From contig NW_013546924.1 of assembly GCF_000711695.1 (NCBI RefSeq), forward strand, positions 1 to 64,000: 64,000 nucleotides of DNA, in the 5' to 3' direction. The notes under the pieces were generated by a model. It was not told where the DNA came from and searched no databases. It was given only the letters and a program-made list of their open reading frames with translations. This document shows positions 10,865 to 21,334 of the stretch, piece by piece. Position numbers and translations under genes: made by a program. Position 1 is the first letter of the stretch, and every line of letters starts with the position of its first letter. This stretch comes from Tilletiaria anomala UBC 951. Taxonomy: Eukaryota; Basidiomycota; Exobasidiomycetes; Georgefischeriales; Tilletiariaceae.

Positions 10865-13800
10865 ATGGCGCCGATGATTGTGCTCCCAGTGCCTCGCCCA
10901 GAGCCCAGAGCGAAGTCACAGTCAACGTCGCCGACACGGTCAGCAGCAGTTGCTTCGACGCACATCACCGCGCAGAACGGTGCGAGCAGGCATCCGTCGA
11001 CGGCTAGAAACGATGCCGAAGTGTCGAAGAGGACGCTGCTGCATCTTCGACGTGCGTCTGGGACAAATGTGCGCGTCGTCATGCGACAACATCGCGGATG
11101 CTCCCCCTCGCCCATCACGCTGGACAATATGACCGATGATGAGGCGGGTGCCGAGACCATCTCATCCACATCGACGAGTGGCTTGCCTCGCCTACGCGCC
11201 CGGTCGGGCCTGCGATTCAGATCTGCTTCCGCCACATCTGTTTCGGCCAGCTCGGACTCAACGCTGACGCCCCACGGCTCGGACGAGGTAGATGGCACGG
11301 GCAGCCCTTCATCTGATAGCATCTCTTCAAGGACCACACCTCCTAGCTACAGGCGCGGAAATGGAACGTCGAAGGAGAAGGCGGCCGAACACGTGGGTAG
11401 TGACGACACAAACGAAAACGAAGCGAGCGAGTCATCAGCACTCGAGAATATGTCGACTGGTGACGTTGCGGTACCTGCGTTCGGGAGGCCTTCTTCCGAT
11501 GCAGAACGCGATCTGGGCAGGCTCTTTGAGGCCGTACAAGGCGCCCGGAGAATCACCGTGATATGTGGTGCGTGCCTAAGCATGTGAACCCCTTCAACGA
11601 CTTCGACGCGCCATGCTGACCTTTCGCTCTTGGCTACTAACAGGCGCTGGAATATCTGTCTCGCCGCCCGCCAACATTCCAGACTTTCGCTCCAGCCAAG
11701 GGCTCTTCAGGAAGCTCAAGGAACAGCACCCAAATGCAGGTCTTTCTAGTGGCAAGGACCTCTTCGACGCTCGCCTGTTTCAGGTGTGTACTTTCCTTAA
11801 TGTCACTGGGCTTCACGCTGACGACATGCGGCCTTGTTTCTTCTGCAGTCGGATGCCACGACCGATTTATTTCACGGCATGATCGCTGAGCTCAAGCGGA
11901 TGGCTGACGTAGCGCAGCCTACGAGCTTCCACCATTTGCTCAAGATGCTCGACGAGCAAGGCCGGCTCCTACGCGTCTACACTCAGAATATCGACGGCCT
12001 CGAGATGCGCGCCGGCCTCTCTTTTGGCCTCGGTGAGAATGGTGATGGCGCCACCAAACCTGTTCGTGCAGCGAGCGCAAAGAGAAAGAGGACCACCAAC
12101 ACCAACAGCAAGGATGTTCGCAGCATTGAAAATATGGACCGCGCTGCTCCTACGCCCAGCAAACCAGCCCCACCAGTGGCAAAAGACAGCCTTGCCGGCA
12201 GACGCTCATGGGTCAGATCCCAGTCCGACTCTGCTCTGCTTTGGTCCAATTCGATATCAAACGCTTCCGCTGCCTCTACCGAGCAAGTCGTTGGCCCACC
12301 ACCGATGTTTCCACGCTGCATTCCTCTCCACGGCTCGTTGCATACAATCACCTGCGGCATCTGCGCGTTTAAGTTGGACATCAGTCCGGACATGGGTCTG
12401 GATGGCCCCAACACCCCGCCACCGAACCTCGGCGCGACGGTCAGCAAGCCGAGCGATGCGCTTGAGCTGCTGCTCCAAGGACAGCCGATCCCGTGTCCGC
12501 GTTGCGAGGTGGCGGATGAAGTGCGCACGAGCAACGGCATGCGCTCGCGCGGCATTGGCCTCATGAAGGTCGATGTTGTCCTCTACGGCGGACAGAACAA
12601 CTCGGCAGAGAGGGTGGGCGAATGCATCAGCAGAGACATCCTGGGCCTGCGAGATCCCAACGAGACGCCCGTCCCGGAGAGTTTCAGAGAGACGCAGGCG
12701 AGAGAGAGGAGGGAAAAGAACATGGCGCAGCAGAAAAAAGAGGAGGAGGTGAAGGTAAAAGCAGCCGCGGCATCTACAGCCAAGGCCGAAAGCCAGGTGG
12801 AGGTGATTGGGATTCTAGAAACAGCAAGCAGCGCCGACAGCGGCAGAGGCAGCACGCCTGAAAAGCCTTTCCACAAGCGCAAATTCACACCGTCCAAGTC
12901 CGAAGGGCAGAAGGTTTTTCGAACAGGTATGCTCCGCTTCGAGCAGCGCAGCAGCAATGCAGGGGGTGCAGGCGAGACGACCGCGAAAAGCGGAGTTGAC
13001 GACGTGGTGGTGGAAGGCGAGGAGCATAGATATAGCGGGAGCATCATCCCTGATCCAGATGCGGTTGCAGATGGGCGTCGCGATCTGGACGATGTCTTTG
13101 CGCAGCATTTTCACGCCGACGATGATTCGCAGGACAACGATGTCGCGTTGATTACCAGAATCAAGGTGGACACGACTATCGACCAGTCGCCTCAGGTGAT
13201 TGCCCCCAACACTGCTACGCAGGCGGTCACAGCCTGTGCAAGCGATGCCCCGCTTCTGCCGTCCAAGGCTACACTTGCGATTAGCAATGCTGACAGGCCA
13301 CCACCCTCGCCGACCAAACCCGAGAAGAAGAGCAAGGTGAAGCTTAAGCCGCTCCCACCCGATCTGCTCATCGTCGCCGGCACGTCGCTTAAGGTACCGG
13401 GTACGAAGCGCATCGTACGCGAATTCGCAAAGGCCTGCCGTGCGCGCGACCGTCGCGTCTATCCCTCTGACGAAGATGATGGAGACGGCCCCGATGAGGG
13501 GCTTGGTCGTCGTTCCGCTAGGAGCTGCAGTCGCAAAGGCAAGTCGGGCAACAGCGAGGAAGAGGGAGAAGATTCTGAAGAGGAGGAAGACCCCAAGGCC
13601 CCAATCCGCACGGTGCTGATCAACTACGACTTCCCTATTCCCAACAAGGAGTGGGAGGGCGTTTTTGACCTCTGGCTGCAAGGCGACGTGCAAGCAGCTG
13701 CACGAGGTCTGGCACCTACCGCCGAAAGCAGCATTGATTCGGGCTTGACAATCACGGAGCAATTCCAGCTCTCTGAGCATTTCCGTGGGGAGTACGCACC

Positions 13801-14338
13801 TACAGAAGAGGACAGCTGGTTCCGGTACAAGGCGCAACTCGAAGAGATGCGCAAGGCCGATCGGCGTCAGAAGAGCCGAAAGTCGAACGGCAATACCGCG
13901 GAGAACACGATTAAGGACTCCGTTGCGAACCTGAGTAAGAGTCCGGGTAAGGGCAAGGCGGGCGCAAGTGCCAACGCGATTGAGATTGCGGCTGGAAAGG
14001 CGAAGGTAAGGGAGACCCCTTCGTCGAAGAAAGGTAGCAGATCTAGCACGGCCGCGCGTGTGCCGAAGAAGAGCGTCTCGCCTGCAAAGAAGAAGGTCAA
14101 GTCATCCGCCTCGCCTTCGCCAAAGGCGAAAGAAGCTGTCGTGGAGCTGTCACAGCAAAAACAGATGGCCAAGCACAGAGCGAAGGCGACGACCACCGCC
14201 AACTCCACCAAGGCAAAGTCAAAGTCGAAGGCCGAAGGCGAGAATGCAAAGATCACGAGCATGCTGCGTGCGGGAGTGGCAAGCTCGAAAAAGAAGACCT
14301 CGAGCATCGCTGGCAGGGAGGGCGTAAAGTCGTCATAA
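10865..14338 (+). CDS. NAD-dependent protein deacetylase, Hst3/Hst4-type sirtuin with long low-complexity inserts
   Basis: Sirtuins of this type deacetylate histones (H3K56 for yeast Hst3/4) using NAD+, so a nuclear site is likely. The three exons are 10865-11567, 11644-11783 and 11849-14338, giving 1,110 aa. The first ~220 residues are Ser/Thr-rich. The catalytic core then begins with CGAGISV and IPDFRSSQGLF, continues with YTQNIDGLE (~residue 325), the catalytic His in PLHGSLH (~441) and zinc Cys pairs CGIC and CPRC, and closes with IVAGTSLKVPG (~790). About 235 residues of acidic and Ser/Lys-rich sequence interrupt the core between the VDVVLYG strand and IVAGTS. The last ~200 residues are Lys/Ser-rich and suit nuclear import or DNA contact. 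Hst4-like rather than Sir2-like is a judgement from IPDFRSSQGLF and the insert pattern. Confidence 0.88.
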
Positions 14339-14529
14339 AGGCGAGCGTACGTGCAAGGCGACTACGCCGTTTATGTACATGGATTATAATACAGACAACA
14401 TCTTGGGAGTATCCTTCAGGCCTCACGTGCCCCAGCGGTCTTGTCTCAACAGTTGAGGAGCTGTCCCTCTTGTGGAAGAACTGTGACAGTGTTGTCTTTT
14501 GCCCTGATTAACATTCCTTGCTGATGCTG

Positions 14530-15960
14530 CTCTTCTTTGGTGACCTAAGAGAGTTCTCCGGCTCCGGCAACGACTTCACGCCAGTCTGCATGAGATCGGT
14601 GAAACGCTCAAAGAAGGCTTGCGGCAAGGTGCCGCCGCTCGCCTCACGTGGTCTTTGGCAAAGTTGCGGCTGCCTCCTTTGCCGTCAGTGTTGCCGCCTA
14701 TCGCATCTCCTCCGCCCGGAAGCTGCAGGTCGTTTCCACAGCGGTATCCGCTTCATTTTCTGCTCCTTCCAGCTCGTTCTTGCAGTTCTGATCCCGATCA
14801 TGCAGAAATTTCAGGTCGAGGGGTGCGCAGTGCTTGAGATTTCCGATAATGCTCACTCCCTGGCCCTTTTCTAGTGCTGCCTTCGCACGACGGCAGGAGA
14901 AATACACCATCTGCACCTTCCGATATTTCAGGCTTTCCATTCCTTCGCTTCTTTTTGGTGGAGTACCCCTCGTTGCCCCACATTACGATTTGCAACTTCT
15001 TGACACCCTTGCCTATGTGCTGGTCCAGCACGTTGCGATGCCCGGGTGGACCTGGATGGCAGACTTGATGCGCAGCATTGCCACGCGCCCGTCCTTGGAA
15101 AAGTTGGGCGGTGCATGCGTTGCGCGCACCGTCTCCTCAAAGACGGAGTGGCGCGCTTCGAATAGGCGCAGAACCGCCATGGGCACAACGGACCGGGCTC
15201 CTCTCTCCACGTGCACGCCGTCGGTCTGCGATGGCATCTGCAGAGAGCATCTGCGGAACCAGGCGCTTGCTTATGAGCTTCGATTTGCAACAAGGGGCAC
15301 AACGGCAATTGGAACCCACTAGTGGACCTTTGGGTCCGTGACTGGCCTCGATGAAATGATGATCGAGAACCATCGGTTTGATCTGCAGTGAGGGTTGTTC
15401 AATACATCTTCATTGGCACGGGTGATCCCTGGACCGTTCTTAGTTGCTTAGTACAGGACCGCGGTATTTCTGGTATTGTAGCTCTCTATCTTCGCACCCG
15501 ACTGTGAACTGGGGCCCTTGTGCATGAGATATACTTTAATGGGCTCGGGAGGTGCATCGAGATGAAGGAGGGTTCAGGAGAGGATCTGACGTGCTGACAG
15601 GCCGTCGGCGTCCTTGTCAGGCACGATCGCAAGCAGGCGCAGGGCGTGCGTTTCTCGTGACTCTAGCGACTGCGCTGGTGCTTCCGTTTCAAATGCCAAC
15701 ATGGAAGCGTCTTTCCCCTTCAAGTATTCGATAGCTTCTCAAAGGAGTCGCTCTGCGCTCCGGAGAGGCAGAAGAGGCGCTGGCCTTTTGCGTTGACCGT
15801 CCGGGGAGGCGGGATGGTCTGTCTTCGTGAATGCAATGTAGTTAGCCTGCCGAGAAGCATCAACTAGTTTCTTGGCTTTGCCCTTGCTCTTGGGCTTAGA
15901 TCTTTCCTGGTCTTGGCCTTTCCGTTTGTATTGCAGCTGCAACAGATTGCATCGCGCAAA
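14530..15960 (-). pseudogene. Decayed DHH-family phosphoesterase (RecJ-like) gene
   Basis: Read 15960 to 14530 on the minus strand, ordered fragments in several frames match a fungal DHH phosphoesterase. They include IEYLKGKDASMLAFE, then VPDKDADGL (the DxDADG metal-binding motif), then LDHHFIEASHGP (the DHH motif) and NCRCAPC. Later come SKDGRVAMLRIKS with HPGIATCW, and near the 3' end VYFSCRRAKAA, FAKDHV and ASGGTLPQAFFERF. The blocks are in the right order over about 1.4 kb, but the frame changes repeatedly and stops intervene without splice consensus, so no intact product is possible. Such proteins hydrolyse phosphodiesters or pyrophosphate; the role of the fungal member is not established. 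Neighbouring genes are intact. Confidence 0.72.
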
Positions 15961-16649
15961 GCCTTTATGCTTCTGATGATTTGCCCTCGATCCTCTGCCG
16001 TTTGGCGGGTCCTGGGCTCATCGTGGAGAAATTTGCGCTACCCGCACGAGCAGCGCATTTCGGAGTGAAACGTTTGCAAGTGCTCGGGCGATCAGCGCTG
16101 GCAGCGGGAATCGTTGTGCTATTCGGCCGGCGAGCACAAACACGCAGAGTATTCAGTGTCCATCAGCAGACCCAGACAGGCTTCGCTTCGTTGTCCAAGG
16201 ATTCAAAGCGTTCCAAGAGACAGGGAAATATTCGTTTGCGTTGGGAGCAGGCTGCATGACCTTTGAAGTATTCACGAAAAAGCGTGCACAATCTGCACGA
16301 GGGTGTACCATGCTCTCTTGGATGTTCGAGTGAGATCGAGATAGAATAGCAAGGCATCCACTACATGACGTCTGTGAACAATCAAAATCAAGCGGAGCTC
16401 ACGGCGGTATTTTCTTTCTTTTCGGGGAAAGAAGTATCGCAAAAAGGAAAGAAAGCAAACCCACCGGCTTTGGCCGGGCCACTGCCGTCAAGACTCCAAT
16501 GAAGCTTATTGTGCGCCTTTTGGTTGTGATCAACACTCGTCGTATATGTTCATCGAGCAGCCCTATTTGCTTTGCATTGCAATGCTTAGCATCTTCTGTA
16601 GCCTGCCACTTCCTATGGAAAGTTATCCGAAGTGCACACTCCTCTAAAT
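15961..16649. other. Intergenic upstream of ETF alpha
   Basis: This is about 690 bp between the 5' remnant of the DHH pseudogene and the ETF alpha start. It probably contains the ETF alpha promoter. Small ORFs show no family resemblance. Confidence 0.4.
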
Positions 16650-17815
16650 ATGATCGCCACCCGCTCCGCAATCTCGCTCGGAAAGCTCGCGATCCGCAGC
16701 AGCGGCGCTGCCACTTTGGGCGCGCGTTCGTTCTCATCGTCCCGCTCGTCGCTCGCCTCGACACTGCTCTTTGTCGAACACAGGAAGGGAGAGATCAACC
16801 CCGCCACCCTATCTGCGCTCACTGCCGCGCAGAAGCTGGGTGGTGATGTGCACGCTGCCGTCGTAGGCTCCGAGTCGGAGGTCGAAGGCGTAGCAGACAA
16901 GGTGGCCAAGTGAGTCGTCTGCATCGGCCAAGATCTGATGCACTTCCGAAGACCTGGCCTCAGGGCCCGCTCTATAGGGGAACAGAAGCTTATCCGATTT
17001 GTTCAATTTGCTGCTACAGGGTAAACGGCATCTCCAAAGTATTCTACTCTGCCTCCAAGCCGTTCGAGGCGCACCTTCCGGAGTCACTGGCCCCGCTACT
17101 CAAGTCGCTGCTTGAGAAGGGCTCCTACTCACACCTCTTCGCCGGCCACACTGCTGTCGGGCGCGATACCATCCCGCGAGTTGCCGCACTGGTGGACAGT
17201 GCGCAGATCAGCGACATCATTGAAGTGCAAGGCGAGGACACGTTCGTGCGACCCATCTACGCCGGCAACGCACTCGCCACCGTCAAATCTTCCGACAAGG
17301 TCAAGATTATCACTGTACGTGGCACCGCCTTCGAAGCAGCCTCGACCGAGGGCGGCAGCGCAGAGAAGGAGAAGATCCCTGCGGGCTCGGCGGAGGCGCC
17401 CACCGAATTTGTCGAGGAGAAGCTCACCGTCTCTGCACGCCCCGACCTCGGCACCGCCTCGCGCGTCGTCTCGGGCGGCCGCGCGCTCAAGTCGACGGAG
17501 AACTTTGCAAAGTATATCGAGCCTCTCGCCGATGCGCTCAACGCTGCGGTCGGGGCATCACGCGCCGCTGTCGACGCCGGCTACGCGGACAACTCGCTAC
17601 AGGTCGGTCAGACTGGCAAGATCATCGCGCCCGAGCTGTACGTCGCTGTCGGCATCAGCGGTGCGATTCAGCACTTGGCAGGCATGAAGGACAGTAAGAC
17701 GATCGTCGCCATTAACAAGGACGCCGACGCGCCGATCTTCCAAGTAGCCGATCTTGGCCTCGTCGCCGACCTCTACGATGCTGTGCCAGAGCTCACCGAG
17801 AAGATCAAGAAATAA
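16650..17815 (+). CDS. ETFA: Electron transfer flavoprotein subunit alpha, mitochondrial
   Basis: With ETF beta it forms the matrix heterodimer that carries electrons from acyl-CoA and other dehydrogenases to ETF-ubiquinone oxidoreductase. The two exons are 16650-16909 and 17020-17815, giving 351 aa. The N-terminus ([15 protein letters not shown], then SFSSSRSS) is Arg/Ser-rich with no acidic residues, a typical matrix presequence. The domain I strand [14 protein letters not shown] follows. The C-terminal FAD domain has [35 protein letters not shown] and [10 protein letters not shown], all conserved in the family. Its stop lies 152 bp from that of the convergent Mdm35-like gene. Confidence 0.95.
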
Positions 17816-17967
17816 CGTAGACAAATTGCTCGTCGATGTACTGTACTATACACTCGTAAGCGCACGCTTGAGTTTCAATTCGACCATGTCGGGGTATCGC
17901 TACAGTGATGTCTAAAATACAGTTGGATGGTTCGTGGTGAGGTGGAGGGATGCCGTCCGCATGTCCC

Positions 17968-18612
17968 TTAAACGTTCCCACTCTCATTCTCGCTCGCGGG
18001 GAACGGAAAAGGGTGATTGTTGCTGCTAGATTGAGCACCACCGCTGGCCTTGTTATCACCGCTTGGGAAAGGGAACGGGTTGAAACACCTTGCTTCGGCA
18101 ATGAGCGGTTCGAGGTCACGTTCGCGCACAGCGGCGCGGACGCAGGTCTTGTAGTCTTCAAAAAGCGCGGCGCAGGAGTCGTATTTTTTCCGCAATTCCG
18201 CCCGGCGCGAACTGAACGACGCAAAGCCATGCGCGGCAGGCGAGGTTGCGTCAGAAGAGAACCAGCCTGATGACTGTGATGCATTGGAAGATGAGGGCGA
18301 GTTGGAAGATCCAGAGACAAAGAATGACGAGAAGGACGACGACGAAGAGTCAAGCTTGCTGCTGGGCCCCTTCGAAAAACCAGTGTGACTGGGACTTGAT
18401 GCACCCGACGCGGCGGGTGGCGCTGTAGCGGCTGGGGCGGCAAGATCTAGGTACTCGTCAAACCACAAGTTGAAGCATTGATCGTACCTGTGCTTAAGTG
18501 GTGTGCATTTGGGGTCCATTGATGGCATCTTACCCAGGCCTGCTGAACCGCCTTGGTCATACCGCTGACCAGGATCCGGCGAGGTGGAAGCTGCCGACGC
18601 TTGGGATGCCAT
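17968..18612 (-). CDS. MDM35: Mdm35/TRIAP1-family twin CX9C protein with long Ser-rich insert
   Basis: Mdm35 partners Ups1/Ups2 in the mitochondrial intermembrane space to shuttle phosphatidic acid and phosphatidylserine between membranes. This single-exon 214-aa protein has one CX9C motif at residues 36-46, followed by FNLWFDEYLD, and a second at 147-157, followed by VRAAVRERD. These match Mdm35 halves. Family members are usually about 80-90 aa with a short linker. Here 100 residues rich in Ser, Ala and Pro separate the motifs, and ~50 more residues follow. I saw no GT-AG intron that would remove the insert. A redox import route via Mia40 is expected from the motif (inference). Confidence 0.78.
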   Translation of the reverse strand: MASQASAASTSPDPGQRYDQGGSAGLGKMPSMDPKCTPLKHRYDQCFNLWFDEYLDLAAPAATAPPAASGASSPSHTGFSKGPSSKLDSSSSSFSSFFVSGSSNSPSSSNASQSSGWFSSDATSPAAHGFASFSSRRAELRKKYDSCAALFEDYKTCVRAAVRERDLEPLIAEARCFNPFPFPSGDNKASGGAQSSSNNHPFPFPASENESGNV

Positions 18613-20024
18613 TTTGCATCATTGAGCGAAAATCTGAAAGATGCATGAGGAAAGAGGCTTGTGCGTTAGCAGGCGTGGTCCGCATTGGATGCGATTCGAT
18701 TCCGCTGAGTCGCATTTCCCTCTCCCGTCGTTTCCGTCCATATACGTCCCAGACAGCGAGAGATTGCCTCATATAGGAGCGAAAGACATTAGATGGTTGC
18801 TATGTTCGCATTGACCTAGTAAGTCTCGATTTGAACTATGCTAAAAGGTTTATCTAATCCTCGGCAATGTCTCGCCCTCTAACCGTATTTCTTCCCCAAT
18901 GAGCTGTGAGCTCTTATTGTATTCTTCAACTCGAGCTTCTTCCTTTCCGCCCCTCTATTCCTTACTCTGCTGATGCGACACTGATTCTCAAGAGGCTCGG
19001 GCAACTCACCACCAACAAGAGCCCGTCACCTTGCTTCCCCTCGAGCGACCGAATGTCTTTCGTGACGCGTGTCACTCACAGCCTAGGCTGTTGCACCTTA
19101 GAGGCGGAGGGGAATCATGAAAGGTGATAGGGCGCGCAGACAAGGATCCACAAGTGTGCACAGGGCATATTGTGAGATGTCGAAGATGGGAGTGGTTGGA
19201 AGGGGAAAAAGAAAAGTTGAGTGGTGGGCACATGTGGAACTGCGAAGAAAAATGCTGCGTCCAAGCAGAAGAAAATATATTTTTGCGTCACGTGCACATA
19301 TCCATGCAAAAGATTCCATTGTCTCACATTGCAAATAACCCTAACTTCCCTAAAAAAAACCCCTGACTGGCTCGGCCCTGGCCAATCGGAACGCCCCGGA
19401 TCTGCCCTTTAGCGGGAAAACATTGCACTCAGGCCCAAAGTTGGGTGGCTACAGTTGCGATTTCGCAGGGATCTATTGGAAATCGGGATGACACGTGTGG
19501 GCGTCTATGGGCGTCGCCAGGTCCAATTCAGGGTGAATGAAGTGACATATTCATTTGGATCGCTTTGCGATCGGCAACGTGAAAGAATACTGTCCACATG
19601 TAACGATCTGCAACCCATTTGAATCTTGCGAGGCCACCACTTTTCAATCGGGCCTGATGATTGAGTGTACAACCTTCCGCAGTCGGCAGGGCCTGAAGGG
19701 CTCTGGTTAATGGTGGTGGAGAGTGATCTTGTCGAACCTGGCCATGTGGTGAAAAAAGGCGCAGCTATGACAACGTTGTCCATTGACGTGTTGGTGGCGT
19801 CAAGCCGGTGGCCTCCGATGGTGAAGCGGCTGACAAATTCGCGAGAGCACAACGGCCTGCCGGCTCTGCCCGCCGGGATAGCGTTCCGCTGCTGCTTCTT
19901 CTTCCCCAAATAATTTCCCTCATCCAAATCCATCTTCAACTTCTCCCTTCGCCACTGCCCATCACGTATCAAGACCTCTTCATCGCGAATTATTTTAACC
20001 TCAAGCCAGCGAGCAGCATTCAAG
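18613..20024. promoter_or_regulatory. Divergent intergenic region MDM35/CYC1
   Basis: This 1.4-kb gap carries promoters for both mitochondrial genes. A CCAAT core at 19382-19386 (ccaatc) and an inverted attgg near 19470 are candidates for CCAAT-binding Hap complex sites, known to activate cytochrome c genes in yeast. CACGTG E-box sequences occur near 19290. No coding signal was found. Confidence 0.35.
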
Positions 20025-20710
20025 ATGGGTTTTTCTGACGGAGACGTAAAAAAGGGTGCCGGTCTCTTCAAGACCCGCTGTGCCCAGTGCCACACTGTCG
20101 AGGCTGGCGGCCCGCACAAGGTCGGCCCCAACCTCCACGGCATCTTCGGCCGCAAAACTGGGCAGGGAGAGGGCTTCTCGTACACTGACGCTAACGTCAA
20201 GAAGGGCATCACCTGGTGAGTAGACTGTCGAAGCGTGGGGGGAAATCCGGAGGTTTCCTCGCCGGCTCAAGGAACCTCAGTTCCCCACCTGTTCTGTGAT
20301 TAACTCTCTCAACTGTTGCTACCAGGAACGAGGACACCCTTTTCGAGTACCTCGAGAACCCAAAGAAGTACATTCCAGGTACCAAGGTCAGTGCAACAAC
20401 TCGTCAAGTTCCCTGCGCCTCCTGGTCACGGGCTGACCTGGTCTTCACTTTCCCCATCTCTTTCTGACCTTCGGCAACTCAGATGGCATTTGCTGGTCAG
20501 TGACCTAACACGCGGCAAGCGAATCAAGTCTCAAACCACTAACATTGCTTTGCTCCTCTTCGATTTTTAACTTTGACTCCGTAGGTCTGAAGAAGGACAA
20601 GGGTAAGTACTTTAACCTTTTGTTGAAGGGTGCGAGTTCGGTGCTGACGTCGTATTTCCCGATCAGACCGCAACGACCTTATCACCTGGATGCGGGAGAA
20701 CACCAAGTAA
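20025..20710 (+). CDS. CYC1: Cytochrome c
   Basis: This mobile heme protein of the intermembrane space carries electrons from complex III to complex IV. The five exons are 20025-20215, 20326-20386, 20483-20495, 20585-20602 and 20667-20710, giving 108 aa, the usual length. The heme motif CAQCH is followed by [38 protein letters not shown] and the C-terminal helix [10 protein letters not shown] are all present. The axial Met lies in MAFAG, which is encoded by a 13-nt micro-exon plus the next exon of only 18 nt. All junctions are GT-AG and restore the conserved protein exactly, which makes the model secure. Confidence 0.96.
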
Positions 20711-21334
20711 AGAAGATACTTGACACTTGCTCTGTCTCGTCCCTGCTTTCAACGCTTGCACCCCCAGTGCCATACAATTTTCCAACTCGAAATCCCAGCA
20801 TCACAGCATAGACGCGTTGGACATCTCGTTCGCTCCTTGTCGCATTAACGAGCGAGCGCATGGTCTGAGGAGGAGTCTTTTCGCAAACAAGGAGAGGGAT
20901 GTGATACACCCTCACTGCAGTCAACGAAATCAAAAAGCGTAAAGCACGCTGGTGTCCACTCCTGGCTCGTCTTGTCTAATGAATAGAATTCATCTGTAAC
21001 GCCAATTTTTATCTATAGACTTCTGGAGCCCGACAACACTTGAGCGAGCGTCTTGTACCTTGGATGCACCTCATCCAGAAGAGACTCATTCAACTTTGGG
21101 TGGCGCAAACAGAGCACGGATGACGATGTTGGGGACGTGGTGCACTGCAGGGAGTTGAGGAATGCGGATTGTGACATGCGATAATACAAGTATATGTGTT
21201 GATGATGAGTTTGAGTGCGGAGAATGGTATGCGGATGTTTGTAAAAGGCGCTGATGCGGAGTCTATGCGGTTGGCCGCTGTACCAGAATGAGTTCGAGTC
21301 TGAAGAACCTGATTCCTGTTTGTATTCCGAGTGT
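20711..21334. other. Convergent 3' region CYC1/PSD2
   Basis: These 624 bp between two facing stop codons should hold both 3' UTRs and polyadenylation sites. No ORF with family resemblance was seen. Confidence 0.4.

Noticed and set aside
12815-13837. 340-codon minus-strand ORF opposite the sirtuin
   Set aside because: It is antisense to the sirtuin coding exon and has no recognisable domain.
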